Numbered from the stretch's first letter, positions 25,809-34,634 are shown. The stretch is 64,000 nt of DNA from JAOXRU01 sp965247735 (GCA_965247735.1 CBDFHN010000002.1:3782001-3846000); one strand, 5' to 3'. Notes: generated by a model from the sequence alone, not told the origin. Program-made: numbers and translations.

Positions 25809-27443
25809 TTACATCATACCTGGCATACCACCACCGCCACCCATAGGAGGCATTGCAGGAGCATCTTCTTTAATATCTACTAGTGCACATTCTGTAGTTA
25901 GAATCATTCCAGAAACAGAGGCTGCATTTTCTAATGCAATACGTGTTACTTTTTTAGGATCTATAATTCCAGCTTCTAGCATGTTTACATAGGTTTCTGA
26001 TTTTGCATCAAAACCAAAATCACCTTTTCCTTCTAAGATTTTTGAAACAACAACAGAACCTTCACCACCAGCGTTTTCAACAATTGTTCTTAGTGGAGAT
26101 TCAATAGCTCTAGCTACAATCTGAACTCCAGTAGCTTCGTCAGCATTAAGGGCTTTTACTTTTTCTAAAGTAGCTTTTGCTCTTACTAGTGCTACACCAC
26201 CACCGGCAACAATACCTTCTTCAACAGCTGCTCTAGTAGCGTGAAGTGCATCATCTACTCTGTCTTTTTTCTCTTTCATTTCCACTTCAGAAGCAGCACC
26301 AACATAAAGTACGGCAACACCACCAGCTAATTTAGCCAAGCGTTCTTGTAGTTTTTCTTTATCGTAATCAGAAGTTGTAGTTTCTATTTGCGCTTTTATT
26401 TGGTTTACTCTTCCTTTAATGATTTCTGAGTCACCTGCACCATTAACAATAGTAGTATTGTCTTTGTCTATAGTAACTGTTTCTGCTGTTCCAAGCATTG
26501 AAAGGTCAGCGTTTTCAAGAGAAAAACCTCTTTCTTCAGAAATAACAGTACCACCAGTTAGGATAGCAATATCTTCTAACATTGCTTTTCTACGGTCACC
26601 AAATCCTGGAGCTTTAACAGCAGCAATTTTAAGTCCACCTCTAAGTTTGTTAACTACAAGAGTGGCTAATGCTTGTCCGTCTACATCTTCAGCAATAATT
26701 AATAATGGTTTTCCTGACTGTGCTACTGGTTCTAATATTGGAAGAATTTCTTGTAGATTAGAAATTTTCTTATCAAATAATAAGATGTATGGGTTTTCTA
26801 GGTCAGCGATCATTTTATCAGCATCGGTAACGAAATATGGAGAAAGGTATCCTCTGTCGAATTGCATTCCTTCAACAACATCAACATAAGTATCTGTTCC
26901 TTTTGCTTCTTCAACAGTAATAACACCTTCTTTACCTACTTTTCCAAATGCATTAGCAATCAATTCCCCAATATATTCATCGTTGTTAGATGATATTGAC
27001 GCTACTTGTTTTATTTTGTCAGAAGAGTCTCCTACTTCTTTTGCTTGTTTCTGAAGGTCAGCAACAAGAACTTGAACAGCTTTGTCTATACCTCTTTTTA
27101 GGTCCATAGGATTTGCTCCGGCAGCAACGTTTTTTAAGCCTTCTTTTACAATTGCTTGTGCTAAAACAGTCGCTGTTGTGGTACCATCACCTGCAAGGTC
27201 ATTGGTTTTAGAAGCAACTTCTTTTACCATTTGTGCTCCCATGTTTTCTAATGCATCTTCTAGCTCAATTTCTTTTGCTACAGAAACACCATCTTTAGTA
27301 ACAGTAGGTGCGCCAAATGATTTACTAATAATAACATTACGTCCTTTAGGTCCTAAAGTTACTTTTACTGCATTTGCTAAAGCATCAACACCACGCTTAA
27401 GTGCGTCACGTGCTTCTACATCAAATTTTATATCTTTTGCCAT
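25809..27443 (-). CDS. groL: Chaperonin GroEL (60 kDa)
   Basis: 544 residues, the group I chaperonin that folds proteins in ATP-driven double rings with GroES. Visible are TLGPKGRNV, the ATPase motif GDGTTTATVLAQ, VEEGIVAGGGVAL and the C-terminal GGM-type tail (GGGGGMPGMM). It lies 21 bp after groS. Confidence 0.99.
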   Translation of the reverse strand: MAKDIKFDVEARDALKRGVDALANAVKVTLGPKGRNVIISKSFGAPTVTKDGVSVAKEIELEDALENMGAQMVKEVASKTNDLAGDGTTTATVLAQAIVKEGLKNVAAGANPMDLKRGIDKAVQVLVADLQKQAKEVGDSSDKIKQVASISSNNDEYIGELIANAFGKVGKEGVITVEEAKGTDTYVDVVEGMQFDRGYLSPYFVTDADKMIADLENPYILLFDKKISNLQEILPILEPVAQSGKPLLIIAEDVDGQALATLVVNKLRGGLKIAAVKAPGFGDRRKAMLEDIAILTGGTVISEERGFSLENADLSMLGTAETVTIDKDNTTIVNGAGDSEIIKGRVNQIKAQIETTTSDYDKEKLQERLAKLAGGVAVLYVGAASEVEMKEKKDRVDDALHATRAAVEEGIVAGGGVALVRAKATLEKVKALNADEATGVQIVARAIESPLRTIVENAGGEGSVVVSKILEGKGDFGFDAKSETYVNMLEAGIIDPKKVTRIALENAASVSGMILTTECALVDIKEDAPAMPPMGGGGGMPGMM

Positions 27444-27464
27444 GTTTTATTTTCTTGTTGTAAA

Positions 27465-27740
27465 TTATATAATTGCTAAAATGTCGCTTTCTCTCATCAT
27501 TAAGTAATCAGTACCATCTAACTTTAGGTCTGTTCCAGAGAATTTTCCATAAAGTACAGTATCTCCAACTTTCACGGTAAGAGGTTCGTCTTTTTTTCCA
27601 GCACCAACGGCAACAACAGTACCTTTTTGTGGTTTTTCTTTAGCAGTATCAGGAATAATAATTCCAGATGCTGTTGTTGTTTCTGCTGCTGCAGGCTCTA
27701 CTAAAACTCTATCGGCTAGAGGCTTAATGTTAACTCCCAT
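27465..27740 (-). CDS. groS: Co-chaperonin GroES (10 kDa)
   Basis: 91 residues: IKPLADRVLVEPAAAETTTA, the mobile loop GIIIPDTAKEKPQKGTV, VGDTVLYGKFSGTDLKLDG. Caps the GroEL ring. First gene of groS-groL, preceded by a sigma-54-type promoter candidate and a terminator that isolates it from secG. Confidence 0.99.
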   Translation of the reverse strand: MGVNIKPLADRVLVEPAAAETTTASGIIIPDTAKEKPQKGTVVAVGAGKKDEPLTVKVGDTVLYGKFSGTDLKLDGTDYLMMRESDILAII

Positions 27741-27789
27741 TTTATGTGTGTTTTTAAGTTATTTATTATAATTAATCTTAATGGTATTA

Positions 27790-27806
27790 GGCAGAAATTA
27801 TGCCAA
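27790..27806 (-). promoter_or_regulatory. Sigma-54-type promoter candidate for groES-groEL
   Basis: On the minus strand reads TTGGCATAATTTCTGCC. It has the -24 GG and -12 GC of RpoN promoters with exactly 10 bases between them. It places a start site near 27779, about 40 bp before the groS ATG. The sequence is also partly palindromic (GGCA...TGCC), which is an alternative explanation. Confidence 0.5.
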
Positions 27807-27833
27807 TTGTGATTGACTGTCATTTCTGAAACT

Positions 27834-27868
27834 AAAAATGCCAGCTTGTCATAAAGCTGGCATTTTTT
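27834..27868 (-). terminator. Intrinsic terminator after secG
   Basis: Arms AATGCCAGCTT / AAGCTGGCATT around a 5-6 base loop with T-runs on both strands. It separates the miaB-secG transcript from groES. Confidence 0.85.
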
Positions 27869-27888
27869 AATATGTATGATAGTAACTT

Positions 27889-28242
27889 TTAGTTTTGAGT
27901 TCCATTGTCTGAAGCTGGTGTAGTTTCAGGAGCATCAGGAGCTACTTCTTCTATTGGATTTTCTATTGGAGCACCGTCTAAAAGTTTAGATTCTTCAATT
28001 CCACTTCCTTTTTTTAAGGAGATGTTAGATAGCAATACTAATACAATTAGTACAGTTGCTAATGTCCAAGTGCTTTTGTCTAGGAAATCACCTGTTTTTT
28101 TAACACCACCAACAACTTGGCTTCCACCACCACCAAATGAAGAGGAAAGTCCGCCTCCTTTAGGGTTTTGAACCATAATTACTAGTACTAGCAAGAATGC
28201 TACGATAATAATAAGTGTTAGGAATATTGTAAATGTACTCAT
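27889..28242 (-). CDS. secG: Preprotein translocase subunit SecG
   Basis: 117 residues with two membrane helices (FTIFLTLIIIVAFLLVLVIM, then LATVLIVLVLLSNISL) linked by the typical VQNPKGGGLSSSFGGGGSQVVGG loop, and an acidic Pro-rich tail. It assists SecYE in protein export. It follows the TPR-protein gene by 5 bp at the end of the operon. Confidence 0.95.
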   Translation of the reverse strand: MSTFTIFLTLIIIVAFLLVLVIMVQNPKGGGLSSSFGGGGSQVVGGVKKTGDFLDKSTWTLATVLIVLVLLSNISLKKGSGIEESKLLDGAPIENPIEEVAPDAPETTPASDNGTQN

Positions 28243-28247
28243 TGTTT

Positions 28248-29840
28248 TTATTTATTATGTTGTTGTAGTTTTTTTATCGCTTTAATTTGGTCAGCAAAGA
28301 AAGCACTTTTTTCTGGATATTTCAAACTTAATATTTTATAAGCTTGTATGGCTTTCTTAAACTTTTTTTGTTCCAAATACACCTTGGCAAGTGTTTCGGT
28401 CATCAATTCGTTTTTGTGCGTTCTTTTAAGTTCTGCTAAATTGGTGTTGGGTTTGTTTGTTTTTACAGGAGCTATTTTTGGATTGTTTTCTATAAATTTA
28501 TCAATAAGGTCAAACTTTCGTTTTTTGGAGCTGTCAGAAATTGTCTTCTTGTTACTTTCTTTGTTTTCTGGGGTTCTGAGTATTGGTGTTATGGTGGTGA
28601 GTTGCATCCATTCAGAAAAAGAATGTGTTTCTTTTTTGTTGAATTCCAAAGGTTTTCCTATTTCTAAAGTTGCATTGATTTCTTGTTCTTCTATGCTGAG
28701 TTCTTTTGGGCTATGAAGATTAGGATCTAAAATAGCTTCTGCTTCTTTAAGATTTTGAGGAATGTATGCTTCTTTTTCTTCTTCAGGGATTAGAGCTTTT
28801 GGTGTTTCTAATTCAGAATTAGAATCATTATTTTCTTGAAAAACTATTGTTTTTTTATCGATTTCTGTATTGTCATCGATTTTTTTTGTTTTTTCGCTTA
28901 CTTCGCTTACTTCGCTTACTTCGCTTACTTCGCTTACTTCGCTTACTTCGCTTACTTCGCTTACTTCGCTTACTTCGCTTACTTCGCTTACTTCGCTTAC
29001 TTCGCTTACTTCGCTTACTTCGCTTACTTCGCTTACTTCGCTTACTTCGCTTACTTCGCTTACTTCGCTTACTTCGCTTACTTCGCTTACTTCGCTTACT
29101 TCGCTTACTTCGCTTACTTCGCTTACTTCGCTTACTTCGCTTACTTCGCTTACTTCGCTTACTTCGCTTACTTCGCTTACTTCGCTTACTTCGCTTACTT
29201 CGCTTACTTCGCTTACTTCGCTTACTATTGGTTCTGCTTGCTCTTCTAGTGTTCTAGTATAATGGTTACTAGTAACGTCTGTCTCATCAGTTTTGTTTTC
29301 CTTAAAACCTGGAATTTCATCGAAATTTTGTATTTCTTTTCCTTTCGATGCTTCTGAGTTTATTTCTAGAGATTCCGTTTTGTTATTTGGCAGCTCATTT
29401 ATGAGTTCACCATTAACGAGTTCAAAACGCTCCATAGAACTTTCTTCGTTGTCCTTGGACAGATGTTTGGTAGAGTTAGATTCTTCAACTTTTAGGTTAT
29501 CTACTTCCTTGTCAACAGATGCATTACTAGTTTCTTTATTTTCGAAAGCCTTTTCGCTTGCTTTTTCTGATGCAATAGAGGTTTCAAAATTTTCTTTTTT
29601 GTTAAAGCCTTTTGAGGTGATAAAATCAAAAAGGATGCTTCTGTCTGTTGTATGTGCAGCTGTAATACGAAGCGCATTATTGTATTTAAAACTGCCTTCA
29701 TTTTTAAGCCCTTTAAGGTGAACGGCTCTAGCGGCCTGAAAAAAAGGGTATTCGCTAATAATGCTCTCTAGCGCCTTTGTTTGCTCAACATTGATGGCGC
29801 TTGGTTGTTTTAAGAGTGATGAAAATTCTGAAACGTTCAT
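28248..29840 (-). CDS. TPR-containing protein with a long (Ser-Glu-Val)n tract
   Basis: 530 residues. The N-terminal ~75 residues (SLLKQPSAINVEQTKALESI, YPFFQAARAVHLKGLK) and the C-terminal TPR unit (ETLAKVYLEQKKFKKAIQAY) are the conserved ends of a protein usually found between lptE and secG in flavobacteria; its function is not known to me. The middle is acidic, low complexity and carries 37 uninterrupted 9-bp repeats giving Ser-Glu-Val at about residues 206-316. No signal peptide or membrane helix is visible. It starts 4 bp after the lptE stop. The long reading frames on the opposite strand across the repeat are shadows. Confidence 0.85.
   Translation of the reverse strand: MNVSEFSSLLKQPSAINVEQTKALESIISEYPFFQAARAVHLKGLKNEGSFKYNNALRITAAHTTDRSILFDFITSKGFNKKENFETSIASEKASEKAFENKETSNASVDKEVDNLKVEESNSTKHLSKDNEESSMERFELVNGELINELPNNKTESLEINSEASKGKEIQNFDEIPGFKENKTDETDVTSNHYTRTLEEQAEPIVSEVSEVSEVSEVSEVSEVSEVSEVSEVSEVSEVSEVSEVSEVSEVSEVSEVSEVSEVSEVSEVSEVSEVSEVSEVSEVSEVSEVSEVSEVSEVSEVSEVSEVSEVSEVSEKTKKIDDNTEIDKKTIVFQENNDSNSELETPKALIPEEEKEAYIPQNLKEAEAILDPNLHSPKELSIEEQEINATLEIGKPLEFNKKETHSFSEWMQLTTITPILRTPENKESNKKTISDSSKKRKFDLIDKFIENNPKIAPVKTNKPNTNLAELKRTHKNELMTETLAKVYLEQKKFKKAIQAYKILSLKYPEKSAFFADQIKAIKKLQQHNK
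28894..29226 (-). repeat. Intragenic minisatellite, 37 x 9 bp (plus-strand unit TCGCTTACT)
   Basis: 333 bp of identical 9-bp units, reading AGCGAAGTA (Ser-Glu-Val) on the coding strand. The unit is a multiple of three, so copy-number change keeps the frame. Confidence 0.97.
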
Positions 29841-29844
29841 GAGT

Positions 29845-30360
29845 TTACCAGTTTGCTAATGAAGCGTTAAATATATCTTGTGTAATTCGTTCAAAAATAG
29901 CATCATGAGCTTCAGATTTTACGCTTGTCAACTGTGTTGATGCTGGAAAATCGTAAAAAAAAGAAAAAGGTTTCTCAAAATCGACGTCCTCTTTAGTTTT
30001 GTTGAAAAACCGAACTTTTACCGTCATTGTAAGTCTGTTTTGGGCAGCTGTTTGCTCAGCAGTTGCAGTCATTGGAGAGACTCTGTATTCTGTAATTTCA
30101 CCTTCATAAACTAAATCACCGCCATCTCGGGTAAGGTTAAGACTGGTCTGATTGGTGATCATATCTTGTAAAGCATTTGTGAAGTCTCTATCCAAACCAG
30201 GGTCTATAGTAGAACCTGGAGAATTAGATGCTCTGTTCTGAAAAAAATTGACTTGAAATGTTTTTGCTGTACCCAAATCTCCACCTGTAAAGTTATAGAT
30301 GCCACAACTGGTAACAGAAATAATAGTGAGTAGGAGTATAGTAGTTTTTTTAAAGGTCAT
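29845..30360 (-). CDS. lptE: LPS-assembly lipoprotein LptE family (copy 2)
   Basis: 171 residues with lipoprotein signal (TTILLLTIISVTSCGIYNF; Cys19) and the LptE-like fold pattern (NFFQNRASNSPGSTIDPGLD, LVYEGEITEYRVSP, AQNRLTMTVKVRFFN). LptE plugs and assembles the LptD barrel that places LPS in the outer membrane. Most similar to the gene directly upstream (30369-30881), clearly a tandem duplicate; this copy is the one next to the TPR-protein gene, as in related genomes. Confidence 0.85.
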   Translation of the reverse strand: MTFKKTTILLLTIISVTSCGIYNFTGGDLGTAKTFQVNFFQNRASNSPGSTIDPGLDRDFTNALQDMITNQTSLNLTRDGGDLVYEGEITEYRVSPMTATAEQTAAQNRLTMTVKVRFFNKTKEDVDFEKPFSFFYDFPASTQLTSVKSEAHDAIFERITQDIFNASLANW

Positions 30361-30368
30361 ATTGTTTT

Positions 30369-30881
30369 TTAATTTTCTAGAGATACATTAATGATGTCTT
30401 GTGTAATACGTTCAAAAAGCGCATCATCTGCCTTAGACTTTATATTGGAAAATTGAGTATTTGCAGGAAAATCATAAAAGAAAGAAAAGGGCTTTTCAAA
30501 ATCGGCATTTTCTTTTGTGTTATTATGGAATCGCACATTTACTGTCATGGTTAACCTATTTTGAGCAGCTGTTTGATTTGCAGTTGCTGTCATTGGGGCT
30601 ATTCTGTATTCTATAATTTCTCCCTGATATACTAAATCGGCATTAGCACGGGTAAAATTAAGACTTGTTTGGTTGGAAATCAAATCTTGTAATGCATTTG
30701 TGAAATCATTATCCAATCCAGGGCTTATTGTTGAACCAGCAGAATTAGTAGCTCTATTTTGAAAAAAACTAACCTCAAATGTTTTTGCTGTACCAATATT
30801 GATGTTAGTAAAGCTATAAGCAGCACAACTGGTAATTGTAATAATACTAAGTGCTAGTATAACAGCTTTTTTAAAGGTCAT
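30369..30881 (-). CDS. LptE-family lipoprotein (copy 1, tandem paralogue)
   Basis: 170 residues, same layout as copy 2: MTFKKAVILALSIITITSCA with lipidated Cys, then SFFQNRATNSAGSTISPGLD, LVYQGEIIEYRIAPMTATAN, FSFFYDFPANTQ. By eye about two thirds of residues match copy 2 over the full length. Starts inside the last codons of the sigma-54 activator (11-bp overlap), so translationally coupled. Both copies keep signal and core, so neither looks dead. Confidence 0.85.
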   Translation of the reverse strand: MTFKKAVILALSIITITSCAAYSFTNINIGTAKTFEVSFFQNRATNSAGSTISPGLDNDFTNALQDLISNQTSLNFTRANADLVYQGEIIEYRIAPMTATANQTAAQNRLTMTVNVRFHNNTKENADFEKPFSFFYDFPANTQFSNIKSKADDALFERITQDIINVSLEN

Positions 30882-32151
30882 ATTGTTTTATTTTTCTGTA
30901 TAATGTTCGTTCAGAAATGCCAAGTTCGGTTGCAGCAGCTTTTCGTTTTCCTTTGTTGCGTTCTAGTGCTTTTTTAATAAGTTCAATCTCCTTCTCGTGT
31001 AAAGATAGGGTTTCTTCCTCTTCTATTTCTTCTACAAAATGATAACGATCTTCAATAATTTGTGGTGCAATAGTAGTTTGCGTTGCTGTTTCTGCAGGTT
31101 GTGGCAAGCTTAATACTGCTAGGTCGTTTTCGGTAGCTGCTGCTGCTTCTTGTTTTTCTTTATCACCATATATTTTATTGATGAGGTGTTGGTTTTCTTC
31201 TTGTACAGTTTCATTATTTCCTTTCTGCATCAGCTCAAGTGTAAGCTTTTTTAGATCATTAAGATCGGCTTTCATGTCAAAAAGTACTTTGTATAAAATT
31301 TCGCGTTCGTTGCTAAAATCGCTTTTGCTTTTTTTGCTTTCTATAACAGAAGGCAAATTGCTGTTGCTAGTATTTGGAAGATAAGAGTTGAGTGTTTCTA
31401 AGGTAATATTTCTACTGTGTTCCAATACGGAAACCTGCTCAGCAACATTTCTAAGCTGTCTTATGTTTCCTTGCCATCTGTATTTTTGCAGCAATTGCAC
31501 GGCTGGCTCATTTAGTTTTACCGCTGGCATTTTATATTTAAGTGCAAAATCAGAAGCAAATTTCCGAAACAATAAATGGATATCTTCTTTTCGTTCTCTA
31601 AGCGGAATAAGGTGAATTTCTACGGTGCTAAGCCTATAATAAAGATCTTCTCTAAATTTCCCTTTTTTAATGGCTTCAAAAATATTGACATTAGTTGCTG
31701 CAACAATTCTAACATCAGTTTTTTGTGTTTTTGATGACCCTACCTTTAAAAATTCTCCATTTTCTAATACCCGAAGCAATCGTACCTGTGTAGTTAATGG
31801 CAATTCTCCAACTTCGTCTAAAAAAATAGTACCACCATTGGCTTCTTCAAAATACCCACTACGAGTGGAAGTAGCTCCTGTAAATGCTCCTTTTTCATGT
31901 CCGAACAATTCGCTGTCAATGGTTCCTTCTGGTATAGCACCACAGTTTACTGCAATATATTTACCATGTTTACGGTGCGATTGTGAATGTATTATTTTTG
32001 GAATGGCTTCTTTTCCAACACCGCTTTCGCCAGTAACCAATACCGAAATATCAGTTGGTGCTACTTGCATGGCTTTTTCTAAAGAACGATTTAGTTTTAG
32101 ATCGTTTCCGATAATTCCAAAGCGTTGTTTTACTGCTTGTATAGATTCCAT
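30871..32151 (-). CDS. Sigma-54-dependent transcriptional activator without sensory domain
   Basis: 426 residues. It begins directly with the AAA+ sigma-54 interaction domain: Walker A GESGVGKE at 41-48, the sigma-54 contact loop GAFTGA at 88-93, Walker B GGTIFLDEVGEL near 106-117, arginine-finger region FREDLYYRL. A variable acidic linker with coiled-coil tendency follows, and a C-terminal Fis-type helix-turn-helix (GKRKAAATELGISERTLYRK). No receiver, PAS or GAF domain precedes the ATPase, so activity may be set by expression or a partner. This gene is regularly placed before lptE in flavobacteria. Confidence 0.93.
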   Translation of the reverse strand: MESIQAVKQRFGIIGNDLKLNRSLEKAMQVAPTDISVLVTGESGVGKEAIPKIIHSQSHRKHGKYIAVNCGAIPEGTIDSELFGHEKGAFTGATSTRSGYFEEANGGTIFLDEVGELPLTTQVRLLRVLENGEFLKVGSSKTQKTDVRIVAATNVNIFEAIKKGKFREDLYYRLSTVEIHLIPLRERKEDIHLLFRKFASDFALKYKMPAVKLNEPAVQLLQKYRWQGNIRQLRNVAEQVSVLEHSRNITLETLNSYLPNTSNSNLPSVIESKKSKSDFSNEREILYKVLFDMKADLNDLKKLTLELMQKGNNETVQEENQHLINKIYGDKEKQEAAAATENDLAVLSLPQPAETATQTTIAPQIIEDRYHFVEEIEEEETLSLHEKEIELIKKALERNKGKRKAAATELGISERTLYRKIKQYDL

Positions 32152-32167
32152 TTACTATCTGTTCTTT

Positions 32168-33613
32168 TTAGTTGTTATCTGCATAACTTACAGCTTCTCC
32201 AATAAGTGTTGCCGAAGTACAGTCTAAGATTTTGACATTTACAAATTCACCAATTTTATAATTTCCTTTAGGAAAAACAACCATAGTGTTTTGGGTGTTT
32301 CTTCCTTTCCACTGCGCATCAGATTTTTTTGAAGTTCCTTCAATAAGGACTTCTTCTATTTTTCCAAGATGCTTATCAGTTCGGTATCCGGAGTGAATTC
32401 GTTGTGCATCTACAATTTCTTGTAAACGTCTTTTTTTAGTAAGTTCTGGTACATCATCTTCTAGTTTTCTTTCTGCCATAGTTCCAGGGCGTTCAGAATA
32501 GGAATACATGTATCCAAAATCGTATTTTACATATTCCATTAGACTTAAGGTGTCTTTATGGTCTTGTTCCGTTTCTGAAGGGAAACCTGCAATCATATCT
32601 TGAGAAATAGAACAGTCAGGAAGTATGGTTCTAATAGTGTTTATTAAGGTAAAATACTCCTCACGGGTATGTAGGCGATTCATTTCTTTTAAGATACGAT
32701 CACTTCCCGATTGTACTGGCAGGTGTATATGCTTGCAAATATTCTTGTGTTTTGCCATTATTCTTAGCACGCCTTCTTCCATATCTTGAGGATTGGAAGT
32801 AGAAAAACGAATTCTAAGTTTTGGAAATTTTGTAGCAGCCATGTCTAGCAATTGTGCAAAATCAATGGCAGTTGCTTTTTGCATCGCTGATGCTTTTGCA
32901 TATTCTTTTTTGAGTCCACCACCATACCATAAATAACTATCTACATTTTGGCCTAAGAGTGTTATTTCTTTATAATTTTTATCTGTTAAATCCTGAATTT
33001 CGGCAAGTATAGATTGTGCGTCTCTACTACGTTCTCTACCTCTGGTAAATGGAACAACACAAAAGGTACACATATTATCGCAACCTCTAGTAATGGAAAC
33101 AAATGCAGAAATACCGTTTGTGTTTAAACGAACAGGGGCAATATCACCATAGGTTTCTTCTTTAGACAAAATTACATTTACTGCATTACGTCCTTCATCT
33201 ATTTCTTGAACAAGGTTTGGAAGGTCTTTGTAAGCATCAGGGCCTACCACCATATCTACAATTTTTTCTTCTTCAAGAAATTTGCTTTTTAGGCGTTCTG
33301 CCATACAGCCCAAAACCCCAACTTTCATTTTAGGATTTATTTTTTTTACAGCATTAAATTTTTCTAAACGTTTGCGTACCGTTTGTTCGGCCTTGTCACG
33401 AATAGAACAGGTATTTACCAATACTAAATCTGCTTCTTCTAAGACCTTTGTAGTATTAAAACCTTCTTTTGCAAGTATAGATGCTACTACTTCTGAGTCA
33501 GAAAAGTTCATGGCGCAACCATAACTTTCTATGTATAATTTTCTAGTATTGTCTTTTTTAGCTGTAATCTCAAGCGTTTCCCCTTGTTTCTTCTCGTCAA
33601 TAGTCTTCTCCAT
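32168..33613 (-). CDS. miaB: tRNA-2-methylthio-N6-dimethylallyladenosine synthase MiaB
   Basis: 481 residues from the ATG at 33613 (MEKTIDEKKQGE). The reading frame is open to 33694, but that extension contains a -7 promoter element, so it is not used. UPF0004 N-terminal domain (YIESYGCAMNFSDSE with the first cluster Cys), radical-SAM motif CDNMCTFC, HIHLPVQSGS, and C-terminal TRAM domain. It adds a methylthio group to i6A37 of tRNAs using two Fe-S clusters. First gene of the miaB-sigma54 activator-lptE-lptE-TPR-secG transcript. Confidence 0.97.
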   Translation of the reverse strand: MEKTIDEKKQGETLEITAKKDNTRKLYIESYGCAMNFSDSEVVASILAKEGFNTTKVLEEADLVLVNTCSIRDKAEQTVRKRLEKFNAVKKINPKMKVGVLGCMAERLKSKFLEEEKIVDMVVGPDAYKDLPNLVQEIDEGRNAVNVILSKEETYGDIAPVRLNTNGISAFVSITRGCDNMCTFCVVPFTRGRERSRDAQSILAEIQDLTDKNYKEITLLGQNVDSYLWYGGGLKKEYAKASAMQKATAIDFAQLLDMAATKFPKLRIRFSTSNPQDMEEGVLRIMAKHKNICKHIHLPVQSGSDRILKEMNRLHTREEYFTLINTIRTILPDCSISQDMIAGFPSETEQDHKDTLSLMEYVKYDFGYMYSYSERPGTMAERKLEDDVPELTKKRRLQEIVDAQRIHSGYRTDKHLGKIEEVLIEGTSKKSDAQWKGRNTQNTMVVFPKGNYKIGEFVNVKILDCTSATLIGEAVSYADNN

Positions 33614-33651
33614 GGATATGATATCGATTTTTAGAATAATCAATAAGAATG

Positions 33652-33659
33652 CAAAGATA
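33652..33659 (-). promoter_or_regulatory. -7 promoter element for miaB operon, with upstream palindrome
   Basis: TATCTTTG on the minus strand is an exact TAnnTTTG match, about 39 bp before the ATG at 33613. A perfect inverted repeat, CTGCCA-TAT-TGGCAG, lies just upstream at 33677-33691 and could be an operator. Confidence 0.6.
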
Positions 33660-33776
33660 GGATAATAAAGAAGGTTCTGCCATATTGGCAGCAAATTTTA
33701 ATAGTTTTTTATGGTTGTGCCATGATAAGCTATTATTTAGTATTTTTACCGTAACTAATCAAAAATAGAAGATAGA

Positions 33777-34568
33777 ATGAAGATTAATGAGTTAACAGAA
33801 GTTATTGGAAAAAGAAATGCATTGGATTTTGGTTCCCTTTTTAGCGACTCTTTTGAATTGTTTAAAAAAGTATGGCTCCATGGTTTTTTTATAGTATTGC
33901 TTAGTATTCTTTTTGTGCTTTTATCGGCTTTTATAATTAATATTCCGTTGTTCTTAAGTGGTGTGGGGATTTCTGTACTTGCTCAGGAGGTGGGAGGTCC
34001 AGAGATGTTTCAAGGCTTAAGTGAAGAAGGACTAGGAATAATAATGATTGTTATTTTTGGTTTACTAACCTTAGTGATTTTAGTTTTTATGATTATGAAT
34101 ACTGTAGCGCTTATGGCTGGCTTTTATAGGGTTTGTAAGCAAAATGATGTAGAAGATTTTGGAAGTGATGTAGGTTATTTTTATTATTTTAAAGGACAGT
34201 TTTTTGGAAAATTATTTGTTTTAGCATTACTGATGATGGCTGTTGTTATTGCAGGGATGTTGGTTTGTGGTATAGGATTGATATATGTGTCAGTTCCATT
34301 GGCTTTAATTCCCGTAATTTTTGCTTTTAATACAGAATTATCACCAGTTGATATTGTAAAAGGAGCTTTTGCTCTTGGAAACAAAAATTGGCTTGTTCTT
34401 TTTGGTGTGACTTTAGTGATGGGTTTTGTTGCCGAATTAGGTTTGATAGCTTGTTTTGTTGGAATATTTTTTACGGCAATGCTGTCCAAAATTCCAATAT
34501 ATTTCGCCTATAAAAATGGAGTTGGTTTTACTGAAACAAAAGAAGACATCTATTTAGAGGAGCATTAA
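33777..34568 (+). CDS. Integral membrane protein of unknown function
   Basis: 263 residues with about five or six hydrophobic segments (HGFFIVLLSILFVLLSAFII, IIMIVIFGLLTLVILVFMIM, LFVLALLMMAVVIAGMLVCG, LVLFGVTLVMGFVAELGLIA). The cytoplasmic N-terminus has FGSLFSDSFELFKKVW, a pattern seen in bacterial membrane proteins with repeated four-helix bundles. I recognise no specific family. Single gene with its own terminator at 34594. Confidence 0.75.
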   Translation: MKINELTEVIGKRNALDFGSLFSDSFELFKKVWLHGFFIVLLSILFVLLSAFIINIPLFLSGVGISVLAQEVGGPEMFQGLSEEGLGIIMIVIFGLLTLVILVFMIMNTVALMAGFYRVCKQNDVEDFGSDVGYFYYFKGQFFGKLFVLALLMMAVVIAGMLVCGIGLIYVSVPLALIPVIFAFNTELSPVDIVKGAFALGNKNWLVLFGVTLVMGFVAELGLIACFVGIFFTAMLSKIPIYFAYKNGVGFTETKEDIYLEEH

Positions 34569-34593
34569 AAAATAATAATTTTTATAAGACATA

Positions 34594-34634
34594 AAATCAC
34601 AAGGTACCTTAGTTGTACGTTGTGATTTTTTTTT
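34594..34634 (+). terminator. Intrinsic terminator
   Basis: Arms AAATCACAA / TTGTGATTT with a nested GGTAC/GTACG pairing and a run of nine T, 26 bp after the membrane-protein stop. Confidence 0.75.

Noticed and set aside
28836..29262. Three overlapping plus-strand open frames with FAY, LRL or LTS repeats
   Set aside because: They are shadows of the 9-bp repeat of the TPR-protein gene on the other strand; a 9-bp unit with no stop keeps all frames open.
33614..33694. N-terminal extension of miaB
   Set aside because: It contains a TAnnTTTG promoter element and lacks family similarity; MEKTIDEKK at 33613 is the better start.
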